A stretch of DNA of 34,917 nucleotides from Klebsiella pneumoniae (GCA_945870865.1 CAMBTO010000018.1:1-34917); one strand, 5' to 3'. Numbered from the stretch's first letter, positions 16,854 to 24,953 are shown. Translations and numbers: made by a program. Notes: generated from the sequence alone by a model not told the origin.

Positions 16854-18977
16854 ATGAACAAGTGGTCAGGATATACATTACTGATAGCAGGAATGACGAT
16901 GGCTTTTGCCTCCAGTGCACAACCCACTGCTGAACCGATTCATGAGACGGGCGCCGTCAGTGAGGATTCCGTGCGTACGGTCGAATATCCTGCGGCTTTT
17001 TTTATGCGCTATCAACCAAACACAGCGCTGGATATGGTCAAGCAGTTGCCGGGTTTCCAGCTGGATGATGGTGACAGCGCGCGCGGGTTTACCACCGCAG
17101 CCGGAAACATCCTGATCAACGATCGTCGCCCCAGTGTCAAACAGGACACACCTTCGGCTATCCTCAATCGTATACCATCCAGCAATGTCATTCGTATTGA
17201 TCTGGTCAGGGGACAGATGAGTGGTGTGGACATGCAGGGGCAGCCGGTGGTAGCCAATATCATCATGCGCGAGGAGTCCCCTGCGGCCGTTCGCTGGGAA
17301 AGTTTTCTCTGGAAAAATTTCTATACCGGTACCGTGATGCCGGGGGGCAGTATTTCACTGTCTGACAAATGGAACGGTTTTGACTTTAACGCGGGTCTTG
17401 AAGGAAATCGTCACGTCCACGTAACGAAGGGTCAGCGTGATTCGGTCGACGCGGCCGGCAACCTGCTAGAGGATCGCTCGGACAAGAACAATAATTCACA
17501 TTTCACCGTCAGCGGCAACCTGAATGCAAGCGGCTGGATTGGACAGACCTTGATGCAGTTGAATGCTGAACTCGGGTTTAATGATATCAGTGACAAGACA
17601 ACATCAAACCGATTGCCCCAGGCCGTCGGCAGTACCCCGCGTAGCGAATTTTTTAATGAGGGAAGGCGCAGCAATGATATTGAGCTGGGTGTGAATGCGG
17701 AACGTGAACTGGGGAAAGACCTTACCGGCCGGTCTATCCTGATATTTACCCGGACTGACCTTGATACCTCATCCGATCAGACCGCACTCAATTCTACCGG
17801 ACAGCAAACCCTGTTCAGGGAGTCCGATACCGGGACGTTAACAACAGAAGGGATTGGCCGTATCGAGTTTGAGTGGCGTCGGATAGCCGACCATTCCATC
17901 CAGTTTAACGCTGAAGGTGCCTACAATGAACTTGATAACGCGCTGCTTCAGACCGTCAATACCGGTGCCGGGGCTGTGGTGGAGCTTATCCCCGGTGCGA
18001 ATGCCCGTGTGGAAGAGGTACGCTGGGACTTTCTGTTAAAGGACACCTGGTCGCTCGGTATTTTTCAGCTGGACTATGGCATGGGTGCCGAGGCCTCGCA
18101 GATATCACAGACCGGTGATTCTGAACTGGAACGTGACTTTTTCTTTCTCAAACCCCAGAGCATGATCAGTTATGCGCCGGAAAAAGGCAGACAAACTCGT
18201 TTACGACTGGCGCGGGAAGTTTCCCAACTTGATTTTGATGACTTTGTCAGTGCCGCCGAATTCCAGGATGAAGACCTTGCCCTCGGCAACCCGAACCTGA
18301 GCCCGGACAAGACCTGGCTACTGGAATTGAGTCATGAGCAACGCTTTGGAGATATCGGTGTGGTTAAGGTTACTGCGTTTCATCACTGGATTACCGATGT
18401 GGTTGATCTGTTGCCACTGTCATCCACATTTGAAGCACCGGGTAATATCGGGGATGGTAAACGCTGGGGATTGAAGGTCGAAAACACTATCCCGCTGGAC
18501 TGGTTGTTGCTTGATAATGCCAGACTGAATATCCGTGCCCGCTGGCAGGATTCGACTGTTGTAGATCCGGTGACGGGACTTAACCGTGTACTCTCGGGTG
18601 AGAGTGGACTGACAGGCAATATTCCCTTCAAGGATGAGGATATCAAATATACTGCGGCTGTCGATTTCCGTCAGGATTTCCAGCAGGCCAAAGTGGCCTG
18701 GGGTTGGGAGACAAAATTCCGTGATGCGCGGATACTCTATAAAGTGAATGAGCTGGATATCTATGACGAAGGTACCGAGATCAGTCTGTTTACAGAGACT
18801 ACACGCTGGTTCGGTGTAAAGATACGCGCGACGCTAAAGGACCTGCTTAACACGGACAGGACACGTGTGCGCACGATCTATCTCGGTGAACGTGACAGTT
18901 CCGGGGTCAATCGGCGTGAGTTGATTGAAAACAGGCGCGGTCGCCAGCTGGATCTGGTTGTCAGTGGCAGTTTCTAG
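16854..18977 (+). CDS. TonB-dependent receptor-like plug/beta-barrel protein, array copy 5
   Basis: ATG 16854 has AGGGTAA about 6 nt upstream, the best Shine-Dalgarno of the six copies. Signal peptide to about FASSA, then TVEYPAAFFMRYQPNTALDM, plug with NILINDRRPS and RIPSSNVIRIDLVRGQ, barrel ending GSF. The barrel keeps the family landmarks (ALGNPNLSPDKTW, YKVNELDIYDEGT, FTETTRWFG) but is the most diverged in the central block. A 132-bp spacer with an inverted repeat separates it from copy 4, so it is likely its own transcription unit. Outer-membrane receptor function is inferred from the fold; the ligand is unknown. Confidence 0.85.
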   Translation: MNKWSGYTLLIAGMTMAFASSAQPTAEPIHETGAVSEDSVRTVEYPAAFFMRYQPNTALDMVKQLPGFQLDDGDSARGFTTAAGNILINDRRPSVKQDTPSAILNRIPSSNVIRIDLVRGQMSGVDMQGQPVVANIIMREESPAAVRWESFLWKNFYTGTVMPGGSISLSDKWNGFDFNAGLEGNRHVHVTKGQRDSVDAAGNLLEDRSDKNNNSHFTVSGNLNASGWIGQTLMQLNAELGFNDISDKTTSNRLPQAVGSTPRSEFFNEGRRSNDIELGVNAERELGKDLTGRSILIFTRTDLDTSSDQTALNSTGQQTLFRESDTGTLTTEGIGRIEFEWRRIADHSIQFNAEGAYNELDNALLQTVNTGAGAVVELIPGANARVEEVRWDFLLKDTWSLGIFQLDYGMGAEASQISQTGDSELERDFFFLKPQSMISYAPEKGRQTRLRLAREVSQLDFDDFVSAAEFQDEDLALGNPNLSPDKTWLLELSHEQRFGDIGVVKVTAFHHWITDVVDLLPLSSTFEAPGNIGDGKRWGLKVENTIPLDWLLLDNARLNIRARWQDSTVVDPVTGLNRVLSGESGLTGNIPFKDEDIKYTAAVDFRQDFQQAKVAWGWETKFRDARILYKVNELDIYDEGTEISLFTETTRWFGVKIRATLKDLLNTDRTRVRTIYLGERDSSGVNRRELIENRRGRQLDLVVSGSF

Positions 18978-18979
18978 AT

Positions 18980-18994
18980 AACCTGTTTCAGGTT
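18980..18994 (+). repeat. Small hairpin after receptor copy 5
   Basis: AACCTG and CAGGTT form a 6-bp stem with a TTT loop two bases after the stop codon of copy 5. No T-run follows, so termination is uncertain. Confidence 0.4.
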
Positions 18995-19002
18995 CTCGGA
19001 CA

Positions 19003-19116
19003 CAACAGCCGTCTGATTATTATCGTTCCAGACACGCTGTAAATACATCCGTGTACGCTCGGGCGCCGCACCCATGCGGCTAATAGTCTGTCACGATAAT
19101 AACCAGACGACTGTTG
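19003..19116. repeat. Palindromic dispersed element, copy A (conserved core, unique arms)
   Basis: Two 31-nt arms (19003-19033 and 19086-19116) are inverted repeats with 27 of 31 positions matching. Between them lies a core with TACATCCGTGTA, GCTCGGG and the hairpin GCCGCA/TGCGGC. The core, including inner ends TCCAGAC and GTCTGTCACGA, recurs at 34.81-34.92 kb, whereas the outer 20 or so bases of the arms are unrelated between the two copies. It resembles REP/MITE-like intergenic elements. It separates receptor copies 5 and 6. Confidence 0.7.
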
Positions 19117-19156
19117 CCGATTTTCTGTGGAATCTGTAAAAGTTTGTAATGAGGAT

Positions 19157-21280
19157 ATGACTTTGCCTGACTTTATGAACGCCCCATTATCAGTGTTCCT
19201 GCTGTCTGCTGTGCTGGTTATGCCATATGCAAACGCGCAGCAGGAGCAACCGGACACAGCTACGGTGATATCGGATCAGGTGGTCAAATATGACGCGGCA
19301 TTTTTTGCACGTTATCAGCCGAATACCGCGTTCGACATGGTCAAGCAGGTGCCTGGGTTCCAGCTCGATGACGGCGACAGCAACCGCGGTTATGCCGCGT
19401 CTGCCGGTAATGTGCTTATTAATGGCAGACGTCCCAGTGCCAAACAGGACAGACCCTCCGCTATCCTCTCGCGTATTCCGGCCGGTCAGGTCCTCGCTAT
19501 CGAACTGATCCGTGGCCAGATGCAAGGCCTGGACATGCTGGGTCAACAGGCGGTCATCAATGTGCAGATGCTTGACGATGCCCCGGCGGCGGTCCGTTGG
19601 GAGAGCTTCTTGTTGTACACCAGTTCCGGGCCGATCAAGCCCGGGGTGAAGGCCTCATTGTCGGACCACTGGAGAGACATTGAATATAACATCGGTATTG
19701 GTATCGAACGGAATTCCAACGGTGAGTTCGGGCCGGAGCAGGTCTATGATGGAAACGGACAGCTGGTAGAGGATCGTTATGATGACGAAGACGAAACCGG
19801 ACTGACGCTGTCTGGCCTGTTTGTGAATGCAGCCAGCTGGATAGGACGGAACCATGTGCAGGTCAACGGCAAGTTTGGACTGGTCAATGCGCCTGAAGTA
19901 CGAATGTCCAGTCGTACGCCCCGCCTGCCTGACAAACCCTATAATGTCTTTTTCCGCGATGGCCAGCATAGTGAAACCTATGAGCTGGGTATGGACGCAG
20001 AGCGCACGCTGGCGAGTGAACTGGCCGGCAAGGCGATCCTGCTTTATATACGCAAGGAAGTAGACGTGTTATCAACGCAGAGTACACGTGAACCTGGCGG
20101 TCAGCAGGCGTTTTACCGTCAGGCACGGACAGCCTCGGTCAGCACCGAAGGCATTGCGCGGATGGAGTTTGACTGGAGCGGAATTACGGACCATGCGGTC
20201 CAGCTGAACGTGGAGGGTGCGTACAACGAGCTGGACGGCAGTTTATTTCAAATGGTTGACCGCGGTCCGGGGCCAGTGGTTGTTGATGTGCCGGGCGCGA
20301 ACTCGGTGGTGGAAGAGGTGCGCGGTGATTTTTTGTTGAAAGACACCTGGTCGCCGGAAAAATTTGAACTGGACTACGGCCTCGGCGCGGAGAGTTCGAC
20401 GATAACCCAGCGAGGAGATGCCGCGCTAGAGCGTGATTTTTTCTTTGTGAAGCCGCATGTGATATTCAGTCATATCCCGGTCCCGGGTCGGCAGACGCGT
20501 TTGCGTCTGGCTCGTGAGGTGGCGCAGCTGGATTTTGAAGATTTCATCAGTGCCACGGTATATGAGGACGATGATCTGGCGCTGGGTAATCCAAACTTGC
20601 GACCGGACACGACGTGGGTGGCAGAGCTGGGTCATGAGCGTCGATATGGGGAACTCGGTGTGGTAAAAGTAACCTTGTTCCATCACTGGATCCATGATGT
20701 GCTGGACCTGTTGCCGTTGTCAGCGAGTTTTGAGGCACCGGGCAATATCGGTGATGGCCGGCGTTGGGGCGTAGAGCTGGAGAACACGGTGTCGCTGGAG
20801 TGGCTGGGGCTGACGGGTGCGCGGCTGGATGTGAAGCTGCGCTGGCAGGACTCCTCCGTAACCGACCCGGTCACCGGCTTGGAACGCCAATTGACTGCCA
20901 ATGCCGGTTTCAGTGGTCCACCGGCCATCCGTTTTCGCAGCGAAAATGATTACGTATACTTAATCACGTATCGTCAGGATCTGCAGGCCTCGCATCTCGC
21001 CTGGGGCTGGGACGTGGCTGAACAGGCCGAGCGTCCGATATACAAGGTTAACGAACTGGAGATTAATGACGAGGGTGTGCTGATTAACCTGTTCGTGGAG
21101 ACGACGCGCTGGTTCGGACTGAAGTTTCGGGTCGAGGGCAATAATCTGCTTGATTATGATGAGCTGCGCGATCGGTTTATCTACACCGGTGGCCGTGATT
21201 TGACACCATTGAAGTCACGGATCGTCCGCAATCGTTCAGCCGGCAGGCGTCTGAATCTGGTGGTCAGCGGTACTTTCTGA
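19157..21280 (+). CDS. TonB-dependent receptor-like plug/beta-barrel protein, array copy 6
   Basis: Start at ATG 19157 is chosen for the TGAGGA just upstream; an in-frame GTG at 19127 has no Shine-Dalgarno, and ATG 19175 is a later alternative. The product (707 residues, as copies 4 and 5) has a signal peptide ending ANA, then VVKYDAAFFARYQPNTAFDM, a plug with NVLINGRRPS and RIPAGQVLAIELIRGQ, and a barrel ending in GTF. From FDWSGI to DPVTG it closely matches copies 1 and 3 (roughly 25 differences from copy 1 by hand count), while the flanks match copy 4 better, notably the C-terminal EGNNLLDY segment. A long inverted repeat follows and the zinc operon is next. Confidence 0.85.
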   Translation: MTLPDFMNAPLSVFLLSAVLVMPYANAQQEQPDTATVISDQVVKYDAAFFARYQPNTAFDMVKQVPGFQLDDGDSNRGYAASAGNVLINGRRPSAKQDRPSAILSRIPAGQVLAIELIRGQMQGLDMLGQQAVINVQMLDDAPAAVRWESFLLYTSSGPIKPGVKASLSDHWRDIEYNIGIGIERNSNGEFGPEQVYDGNGQLVEDRYDDEDETGLTLSGLFVNAASWIGRNHVQVNGKFGLVNAPEVRMSSRTPRLPDKPYNVFFRDGQHSETYELGMDAERTLASELAGKAILLYIRKEVDVLSTQSTREPGGQQAFYRQARTASVSTEGIARMEFDWSGITDHAVQLNVEGAYNELDGSLFQMVDRGPGPVVVDVPGANSVVEEVRGDFLLKDTWSPEKFELDYGLGAESSTITQRGDAALERDFFFVKPHVIFSHIPVPGRQTRLRLAREVAQLDFEDFISATVYEDDDLALGNPNLRPDTTWVAELGHERRYGELGVVKVTLFHHWIHDVLDLLPLSASFEAPGNIGDGRRWGVELENTVSLEWLGLTGARLDVKLRWQDSSVTDPVTGLERQLTANAGFSGPPAIRFRSENDYVYLITYRQDLQASHLAWGWDVAEQAERPIYKVNELEINDEGVLINLFVETTRWFGLKFRVEGNNLLDYDELRDRFIYTGGRDLTPLKSRIVRNRSAGRRLNLVVSGTF

Positions 21281-21282
21281 AG

Positions 21283-21332
21283 AACAGTTTCGAAATCCAC
21301 GCCGCGATTCTGAACAGGATTTCGAAACTGTT
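21283..21332 (+). repeat. Perfect 16-bp inverted repeat after receptor copy 6
   Basis: AACAGTTTCGAAATCC (21283-21298) and its exact reverse complement (21317-21332) enclose an 18-nt loop. It lies 2 bp after the stop codon and separates the receptor array from zur. It may end transcription, although only short T stretches follow. The arm resembles that after copy 4. Confidence 0.6.
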
Positions 21333-21401
21333 ATTCATGTCTATTAATGCCAGTATAGTTACATCAGACCCGTATATATCTATCTGAACGAGAAAAGAAT
21401 T

Positions 21402-21430
21402 TTGCTGTAATACACCCTATTTGTTATATT
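21402..21430 (+). promoter_or_regulatory. Probable sigma70 promoter of the zur-znu operon
   Basis: TTGCTG (21402-21407) and TATATT (21425-21430) are 17 bp apart. The -10 lies inside the Zur-box palindrome, the arrangement expected for repression by promoter occlusion. Confidence 0.55.
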
Positions 21431-21440
21431 ATAACAAATA
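21418..21440. promoter_or_regulatory. Zur-box palindrome
   Basis: A perfect 23-bp palindrome: TATTTGTTATA, one central T, and TATAACAAATA. It closely fits the known gammaproteobacterial Zur box (outer A/T-rich bases, TGTTATA-n-TATAACA core). It lies 26 bp before the zur ATG and covers the -10, so zur and znuACB should be repressed by Zur when zinc is plentiful. Confidence 0.85.
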
Positions 21441-21466
21441 ATTGCTCAGCGAAATTCTCCTGTTTT

Positions 21467-21958
21467 ATGCATACACACCAGATAGTCAGTCCGTTCAGGG
21501 ATGCCGATCACCATCATGCTGATTGTATGGACACGGCGCTGGGCAAGGCAGAAGACAGTTGTTTACGCCGCGGCCTGCGGCTGACGGCGATACGTCGGCG
21601 TGTGCTGGAGCTGGTGTGGACCAAGCATGAGCCGGTCAAGGCCTATGATTTGCTGGAGGCACTGAAGCAGGAAAAAAAGGGTGCGGCACCGCCTACGGTA
21701 TATCGTGCGCTGGAATTCCTGCAGCAACAGGGTTTTGTGCACCGGATTGAATCGTTGAATGCCTATGTCGGTTGCGGCGAACCCGGACATCAGACGACGG
21801 CGCAGTTCCTGATATGTCATGTGTGTGGCGTAGTGGCGGAACTTGAAGACAGGGAGATCGGAAATCTGATTGCCAGCAAGGCGCACCAGCTGGGTTTCAC
21901 CAGCAAGCATCAGACCATCGAAGTACATGGTTTGTGTACCACCTGTGGGTCGGACTAA
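21467..21958 (+). CDS. zur: Zinc uptake regulator Zur (Fur family)
   Basis: The 163-residue protein has a His-rich N-terminus (HTH, DHHHADC), the Fur-type DNA-binding segment RGLRLTAIRRRVLELVW and recognition helix PPTVYRALEFL (about residues 75-85), and the two CxxC structural zinc motifs CHVC (117-120) and CTTC (157-160). EVHGLC fits the regulatory zinc site region. It should repress zinc uptake genes when zinc is bound. The position directly in front of znuACB and behind a Zur-box palindrome supports Zur rather than Fur. Zur appears autoregulated here. The N-terminal extension of about 25 residues is slightly long, so a later start is possible, but no better ATG is seen before residue 21. 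Confidence 0.9.
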   Translation: MHTHQIVSPFRDADHHHADCMDTALGKAEDSCLRRGLRLTAIRRRVLELVWTKHEPVKAYDLLEALKQEKKGAAPPTVYRALEFLQQQGFVHRIESLNAYVGCGEPGHQTTAQFLICHVCGVVAELEDREIGNLIASKAHQLGFTSKHQTIEVHGLCTTCGSD

Positions 21959-21988
21959 GTCCGTCCCACCCGACGCCAGATACCCCTC

Positions 21989-22828
21989 GTGTTCCTGTTA
22001 TCCCGATTGTTGCTGTTGCTGTCAGCGCTGGTTTTCGATGTTGCGGTAGCGGATCGGGTAGGTGTATTTGTAAGTATCCCTCCCCAGCGCCAGTTCGTTC
22101 AGAAAATCGGTGGCGAGCATGTTGATATTCATGTGATGTTGCCGGCCGGTCAGTCTCCCGAGACCTACTCTCCCTCACCGAAAATGCTGGCCTCGCTGTC
22201 GGTCGCAGAGGTGTATTTCCAGATCGGTGTACCATTCGAGGTCAGCTGGACCGATGCCATCCGCTCTGCGAACAGCGATATCCATATAGCCACTTGTTGT
22301 GAACATATAGTTGGTCTCGCACCAGTGTCCTACATGCACGACCATCAAGATCTGCACATCTGGAGCAGTCCGGTTGCCGTGAAACGTCTGGCAACACAAA
22401 TTCGCGATGAGTTAACTCTGATAGATCCTGCACACACGGATGATTATCAACAGGGATATTTATCTTTTATAGCCGAGCTGGACGCGCTGGATGCGCGTAT
22501 ACGTGCCAGCCTGGTCGACAGACGTGTGGATCATTTTATTGTTTCGCACGCGGCATGGGGATATTTTGCCGAACAATACGGACTGGTTCAGCTTGCACTG
22601 GAAAACAATGGCAAGGAAAGTGGTCCACGCAGCCTGCTGGATATCATCAGACTGGCCAGGGACGAGGACATCCATACCGTATTTTCGATTAAACAATACC
22701 AGACCCCGGTCGTCGGCAGTCTGGCCCGCGAACTCAAGGCCACTGTGGTTGAACTGGATCCGCTGGCAGAAGACTATCTTGCTAATATGGCACAGGTGTC
22801 CGCACAGATTGCCGGGTCACTGAAATGA
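21989..22828 (+). CDS. znuA: Zinc ABC transporter substrate-binding protein ZnuA, variant metal site
   Basis: GTG 21989 is the only plausible start ahead of the signal peptide (cleavage near FDVAVA, residue 21); the Shine-Dalgarno is weak. The 279-residue product is a cluster A-I solute-binding protein: VSIPPQRQFVQKIGGEHVDIHVMLPAG, then DLHIWSSP (His123), FIVSHAAWG (His187) and VELDPLAEDY (Asp257) give three of the four usual metal ligands. The first ligand, normally His in P-H-x-Y, is Glu58 here (SPETYSP). The His-rich loop of many ZnuA proteins is reduced to MHDHQD. It should capture zinc (or a related divalent ion) in the periplasm for ZnuB/ZnuC. It overlaps znuC by ATGA. Confidence 0.85.
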   Translation: MFLLSRLLLLLSALVFDVAVADRVGVFVSIPPQRQFVQKIGGEHVDIHVMLPAGQSPETYSPSPKMLASLSVAEVYFQIGVPFEVSWTDAIRSANSDIHIATCCEHIVGLAPVSYMHDHQDLHIWSSPVAVKRLATQIRDELTLIDPAHTDDYQQGYLSFIAELDALDARIRASLVDRRVDHFIVSHAAWGYFAEQYGLVQLALENNGKESGPRSLLDIIRLARDEDIHTVFSIKQYQTPVVGSLARELKATVVELDPLAEDYLANMAQVSAQIAGSLK

Positions 22829-23544
22829 CTACACAGAATGCGCTTGATATCGCTGATGTCAGTCTGGCATACGGTCAGGTGCCCGTACTCGAACATATCC
22901 GGCTGCAGATTGCTGCCGGAGAGTTTTTTGGACTGATAGGCCCGAACGGTGCAGGCAAGACCTCATTGTTACGTCTGATACTCGGGCTGGGGCGACCGGA
23001 CTCGGGCAGTATCACTGTGCTGGGTGAAGACCCAATCAAGGCCAGAAGCAGAATCGGATATGTGCCTCAACATCCGACCTTCCGCCGGGATTTCCCGATT
23101 ACAGTTACCGAGGTAATTCGCCTGGGACAACTTGGCAGTTACTGGTCTGAGCCGGTGCTAGCTGATAAATTGCTGGCTGTAATGGCCGCACTGGAACTTG
23201 AAACATTGGCGAATCGGCAGATCGGGACGCTGTCGGGGGGGCAGTTGCAGCGTGTGTTGATTGCGAGAGCGCTGGCCTGCGAACCGGAATTGTTGATACT
23301 GGATGAACCCACTGCCAATATTGATCTGCGGGTCGAACAGAATATCTTCAGTCTGCTCAGACAATATAACGAGCGCATGACCATCATTGTGGTATCGCAT
23401 GATGTCGGGTTTATCTCCGGGTTTGTCCACCGTGCCGGGTGTCTGAACAGGACACTGGTCTGTCATCGCACCGAAGACATCAGTGGCAAGACCATAGAAC
23501 AACTGTACGGATCACCGGTTCGTATGATCAACCACCATCACTGA
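22825..23544 (+). CDS. znuC: Zinc ABC transporter ATPase ZnuC
   Basis: A 239-residue ABC ATPase with Walker A GPNGAGKTS (39-47), Q-loop region YVPQHPTFRRDFP, signature LSGGQ (136-140), Walker B LLILDEP (about 156-162) and switch His in VVSHD. The FRRDFPITV segment after the Q-loop is typical of ZnuC/MntB-type ATPases. It powers import of zinc through ZnuB. ATG overlaps the znuA stop (ATGA), which points to translational coupling. The His-rich end (NHHH) is a small oddity that may bind metal. Confidence 0.9.
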   Translation: MTTQNALDIADVSLAYGQVPVLEHIRLQIAAGEFFGLIGPNGAGKTSLLRLILGLGRPDSGSITVLGEDPIKARSRIGYVPQHPTFRRDFPITVTEVIRLGQLGSYWSEPVLADKLLAVMAALELETLANRQIGTLSGGQLQRVLIARALACEPELLILDEPTANIDLRVEQNIFSLLRQYNERMTIIVVSHDVGFISGFVHRAGCLNRTLVCHRTEDISGKTIEQLYGSPVRMINHHH

Positions 23545-23555
23545 TATCCGCACCC

Positions 23556-24392
23556 ATGTCTGAATTCCTTGCCGCCATCCTAGGTTTCCGTTTTATGCAA
23601 TACGCACTGCTGGCCTGTGTGCTGGCCAGTGTTGGCTGCGGGATGATTGGCACATTTGTGGTGGTGAAGCAGCTTGGTTCACTGGCCGGTGGTATCGCCC
23701 ATGCGATACTGGCAGGTATGGGTATCGCATTTTTCTTCGGTGTATCGCCGATGCTGGGTGCTACTGTCATGGCCCTGTTCTCAGCCATCTCGATTGGACT
23801 GATTAACCTGCGAATGAAACAGGGTGAGGATGTGCTGATTGCCGCTTTCTGGTCTGTTGGTATGGCCGTTGGGATCCTGTTCATATCACAAACACCGGGT
23901 TATAACGTTAACCTGATGAGTTATCTGTTCGGAAATATCCTGCTGGTGTCCGGGGCCGATCTTGCGCGTATGCTCGCGCTCGATGTCGTTATCTTGATCG
24001 TGATCAGGTTGTACTACCGGCAATTCCTGGCGGCGGCGTTTGATGAGGAGTATGCGCGGGTCAGGGGCGTCCACGTGGAGCTGTTTTATATTCTGCTGTT
24101 GACCTTGATCGCGCTGACGGTGGTCTTGCTGATCCAGATCGTTGGACTGATACTGGTGATTGCGTTGCTGATCCTGCCTGCGGCCTCGGCGGCCCGGTTT
24201 GCCGGGTCGCTGCCGCGCATCATGTTATTCGCGGTACTACTCAGCCTGGTCTCCACGCTGGGTGGGCTGGCACTGTCCTACAATCCGGATTTGCCCTCTG
24301 GCGCGGTCATCGTCTTGCTTGCAGGAGTTATCTATATCATTTCGGTAACAATTGCCCTGTATAAATCCAACAGAGCAAAACAGCCAGGCTGA
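23556..24392 (+). CDS. znuB: Zinc ABC transporter permease ZnuB
   Basis: Start at ATG 23556, 11 bp after znuC; an open frame extends 39 codons upstream but those residues only overlap znuC in another frame and are not permease-like. The 278-residue product has about eight membrane helices and the ABC-3 family landmarks GTFVVVKQLGSLAGGIAHAILAGMG near the N-terminus and ILPAASAARFA in the second half. It forms the membrane channel of the zinc importer with ZnuA and ZnuC. The same family includes manganese permeases, but the Zur context favours zinc. It converges on the next gene with only 9 bp between the stops. Confidence 0.9.
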   Translation: MSEFLAAILGFRFMQYALLACVLASVGCGMIGTFVVVKQLGSLAGGIAHAILAGMGIAFFFGVSPMLGATVMALFSAISIGLINLRMKQGEDVLIAAFWSVGMAVGILFISQTPGYNVNLMSYLFGNILLVSGADLARMLALDVVILIVIRLYYRQFLAAAFDEEYARVRGVHVELFYILLLTLIALTVVLLIQIVGLILVIALLILPAASAARFAGSLPRIMLFAVLLSLVSTLGGLALSYNPDLPSGAVIVLLAGVIYIISVTIALYKSNRAKQPG

Positions 24393-24401
24393 GCCCTGTC
24401 C

Positions 24402-24944
24402 TTATTTGCTGGTGCCACTGAGGTCAACCCGAAACACGGTCTTGTAATAACCGCTGAGTGACAGTTTTATTTTGACTGCTTTGTCACCCTCATTGACCCA
24501 GTACCAGCCATGTTCACCTGTGTAGGGTGCAACAACACTGCCCTGTTCCCGGCTGGCCGTACCATCACTATAGCGCGTCCACACATCCGGATTGACGCCG
24601 GGCTGGTGGCCGTGAAAATCATGATACAACGGTTCACTGGTTTCCCACGCAAACAACATCACCTCACCCTGATCGATGGTTGTCATGAACTCCATCTCAC
24701 TCTGCGGATACAGCGTGGCCTCCAGCGTTTCGGACTTGAACTGTTGATCATGTCTGCGCAGGTTTGACTCCGTCATCACCGGCAGTGACTGCCCGCGCTC
24801 GTCGTAGCGCGGTTGCAGATTTGCAGGCTCTGTGGATTCATACAGCGTTTCAGCCCGCACGCTGTTTAGCACCAGCACCAGAATGCCACAGAGCAGTGGC
24901 AGTGCTATGCTGACGGGTTTGTGCAGTACTCTCAGGCCCGGCAC
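24402..24944 (-). CDS. Membrane-anchored periplasmic protein resembling the 'transmembrane anchor protein' family
   Basis: A 180-residue product with one N-terminal hydrophobic segment (about residues 12-31, PVSIALPLLCGILVLVLNSV) that may be a signal peptide or anchor, followed by a soluble domain. The pattern FAWETSEPLYHDFHGHQPGV, then GEHGWYWVNEGDKAVKIKLSLSGYY, recalls a family annotated as transmembrane anchor proteins, often near divalent-cation transport genes. The shared feature is the HGH and HGWYW histidine/aromatic pair, which might bind metal. It is the last gene of a minus-strand set hinT-aroG-this, 9 bp after aroG, and is tail to tail with znuB. Function unknown. Confidence 0.6.
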   Translation of the reverse strand: MPGLRVLHKPVSIALPLLCGILVLVLNSVRAETLYESTEPANLQPRYDERGQSLPVMTESNLRRHDQQFKSETLEATLYPQSEMEFMTTIDQGEVMLFAWETSEPLYHDFHGHQPGVNPDVWTRYSDGTASREQGSVVAPYTGEHGWYWVNEGDKAVKIKLSLSGYYKTVFRVDLSGTSK

Positions 24945-24953
24945 AGGTACGCG

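Noticed and set aside
8158-21280. Tandem repeats at kilobase scale as a possible transposon or phage tail-fibre cassette.
   Set aside because: Each unit is a full receptor gene with its own signal peptide and stop; no transposase, reverse transcriptase, recombinase or phage gene is nearby.
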